A DNA stretch of 6,960 nt from Erysipelothrix sp. (GTDB lineage: Bacteria; Bacillota_I; Bacilli_A; Erysipelotrichales; Erysipelotrichaceae). This document shows, piece by piece, positions 6,619 to 6,960 of this stretch (its first letter is position 1; every line of letters begins with the position of its first letter). The position numbers and the translations under genes are program-made. The stretch is from contig JASLJD010000144.1 in assembly GCA_030152625.1 (NCBI GenBank), positions 1 to 6,960 of the forward strand, written 5' to 3'. The notes beneath the pieces were generated by a model, which did not search any database, had not been told where the DNA came from, and saw only the letters and a program-made list of their open reading frames with translations.

Positions 6619-6634
6619 TCAAATTTAAATTTGA
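6619..6634. promoter_or_regulatory. Perfect 16-bp palindrome overlapping the -35, candidate operator
   Basis: TCAAATTTAAATTTGA equals its own reverse complement. Its last four bases are the first four of the TTGACA -35 box of the downstream promoter, so a bound dimer would block RNA polymerase. No factor is identified. Its low complexity and AT-richness mean it could also act as an A-tract or UP-like element. Confidence 0.4.
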
Positions 6635-6659
6635 CAGAAGTTATGAAAGCGTATACAAT
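6631..6659 (+). promoter_or_regulatory. Sigma-A promoter of the ROK regulator gene
   Basis: The -35 is a perfect TTGACA (6631-6636). The -10 is TACAAT (6654-6659, 5 of 6 matches), with a 17-bp spacer. Transcription should begin near 6666, leaving a leader of about 56 nt before the ATG at 6722. As the strongest promoter by consensus in the window, it would be nearly constitutive without repression, which fits the dense set of palindromes and the cre-like sequence around it. Confidence 0.85.
6643..6658 (+). promoter_or_regulatory. Candidate cre site (CcpA binding) on the -10 of the ROK promoter
   Basis: ATGAAAGCGTATACAA fits the published Bacillus cre consensus WTGNNARCGNWWWCAW at every defined position, and fits the older TGWAANCGNTNWCA with one mismatch. 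It covers the spacer and most of the -10 hexamer, a classic position for repression by CcpA with HPr-Ser-P when preferred sugars are present. Whether this organism has CcpA cannot be seen here. Confidence 0.5.
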
Positions 6660-6669
6660 AGATTTGTAA

Positions 6670-6694
6670 ACTTAGTTAAGGCACTTAATTAAGT
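6670..6694. repeat. Tandem palindromic operator-like repeats after the transcription start
   Basis: ACTTAATTAAGT (6683-6694) is a perfect 12-bp palindrome. ACTTAGTTAAGG (6670-6681) is a near copy (10 of 12 identical), 13 bp upstream. Both lie just after the predicted start site, where a bound repressor would block initiation or clearance. ROK repressors commonly bind AT-rich inverted repeats at their own or neighbouring promoters, so autoregulation is a reasonable inference. The family member and its true operator are unknown. Confidence 0.5.
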
Positions 6695-6721
6695 CGATTA
6701 ACAATTTGGGTGGAGGCAAAT

Positions 6722-6960
6722 ATGAACGTAAAAAGAATTAATCAGATGACAATCAAAGAAACAAATCGTCAAAATTTGTTGAATGCTTTTTTAGACGAAG
6801 ACTTCTTAACTGCTAACCAAATGCGAGAAAAAACAGGTTTGACAAGTGTGACAACGAATGCACTGATCAAAGATCTCTTGGAAGATAAATGGCTTTTAGA
6901 ATCACATTATGCTGAATCGAGTGGTGGAAGAAAGCCAATGGTCTATCAATTTAACAAGGA
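6722..6960 (+). CDS. ROK-family transcriptional regulator, N-terminal part (truncated by window end)
   Basis: The reading frame is open from ATG 6722 to the right edge, giving 79 codons. The visible protein begins MNVKRINQMTIKETNRQNLL and forms a winged helix-turn-helix: helix NRQNLLNAFL, then TANQMREKTGLTSVTTNALIKDLLEDKWLLE as the recognition unit, then the wing SSGGRKPMVYQFN. The GGRKPxxYxxN ending matches the junction between the MarR-like DNA-binding domain and the sugar-kinase-like ROK domain in repressors such as XylR, NagC and Mlc; ROK sugar kinases without this domain begin differently. Such regulators typically sense a sugar or sugar phosphate and repress genes for its uptake and use. 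The effector is not predictable because the ligand domain is outside the window. GTGGAGG (6710-6716) lies 5 nt before the ATG and fixes the start. The gene has its own promoter with operator-like repeats and a cre-like site. Confidence 0.87.
   Translation, partial: MNVKRINQMTIKETNRQNLLNAFLDEDFLTANQMREKTGLTSVTTNALIKDLLEDKWLLESHYAESSGGRKPMVYQFNK

Noticed and set aside
6614..6619. TATAAT hexamer upstream of the ROK promoter as another -10
   Set aside because: At the right distance upstream there is only AAAGAT, not a -35, and there is no TG extension. The TTGACA/TACAAT pair just downstream is far better.

Overview
This window is a compact stretch of core housekeeping genes, all on the + strand, from a low-GC Gram-positive bacterium. 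The signs are strong AGGAGG-type ribosome sites, sigma-A-type promoters, TGA used as a stop, and an ECF vitamin-transporter subunit. The protein sequences and gene order suggest a Bacillota lineage, possibly near Erysipelotrichia; that placement is an inference from general resemblance, not from a search.

Positions 1-3905 form a tightly packed, probably co-transcribed block. It holds the 3' end of fmt (methionyl-tRNA formyltransferase), an ECF transporter S component, lepA (elongation factor 4), a small MazG-like nucleotide pyrophosphohydrolase, and a hemW-type radical SAM protein. Neighbouring genes overlap by 4 or 11 bp or are separated by only 5 bp, so translational coupling is likely. I see no promoter or convincing terminator between them.

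Positions 3906-6580 form the rpsO-pnp module. An extended -10 promoter (TGTTATAAT) drives rpsO after a leader of about 78 nt. That leader folds into a long hairpin whose loop can pair with the rpsO Shine-Dalgarno, which fits S15 autoregulation. A hairpin with a T-tract separates rpsO from pnp, and pnp is followed by a second, larger terminator structure.

Positions 6581-6960 begin a new transcription unit. A near-consensus sigma-A promoter carries a perfect 16-bp palindrome on its -35, a catabolite-repression (cre-like) sequence on its -10, and tandem palindromes just after the predicted start site. It precedes the truncated 5' end of a ROK-family repressor gene with its winged-helix DNA-binding domain.

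Functionally the window links translation initiation (formylation), translation elongation (EF4), ribosome assembly (S15), RNA turnover (PNPase), metabolite uptake, nucleotide clean-up and heme handling, followed by a sugar-type regulator. I found no mobile element, CRISPR array, tRNA or rRNA. The protein-coding content is ordinary. The more unusual signals are regulatory: the rpsO leader, a 13-bp inverted repeat inside the MazG-like gene, and the layered operator region before the ROK gene.
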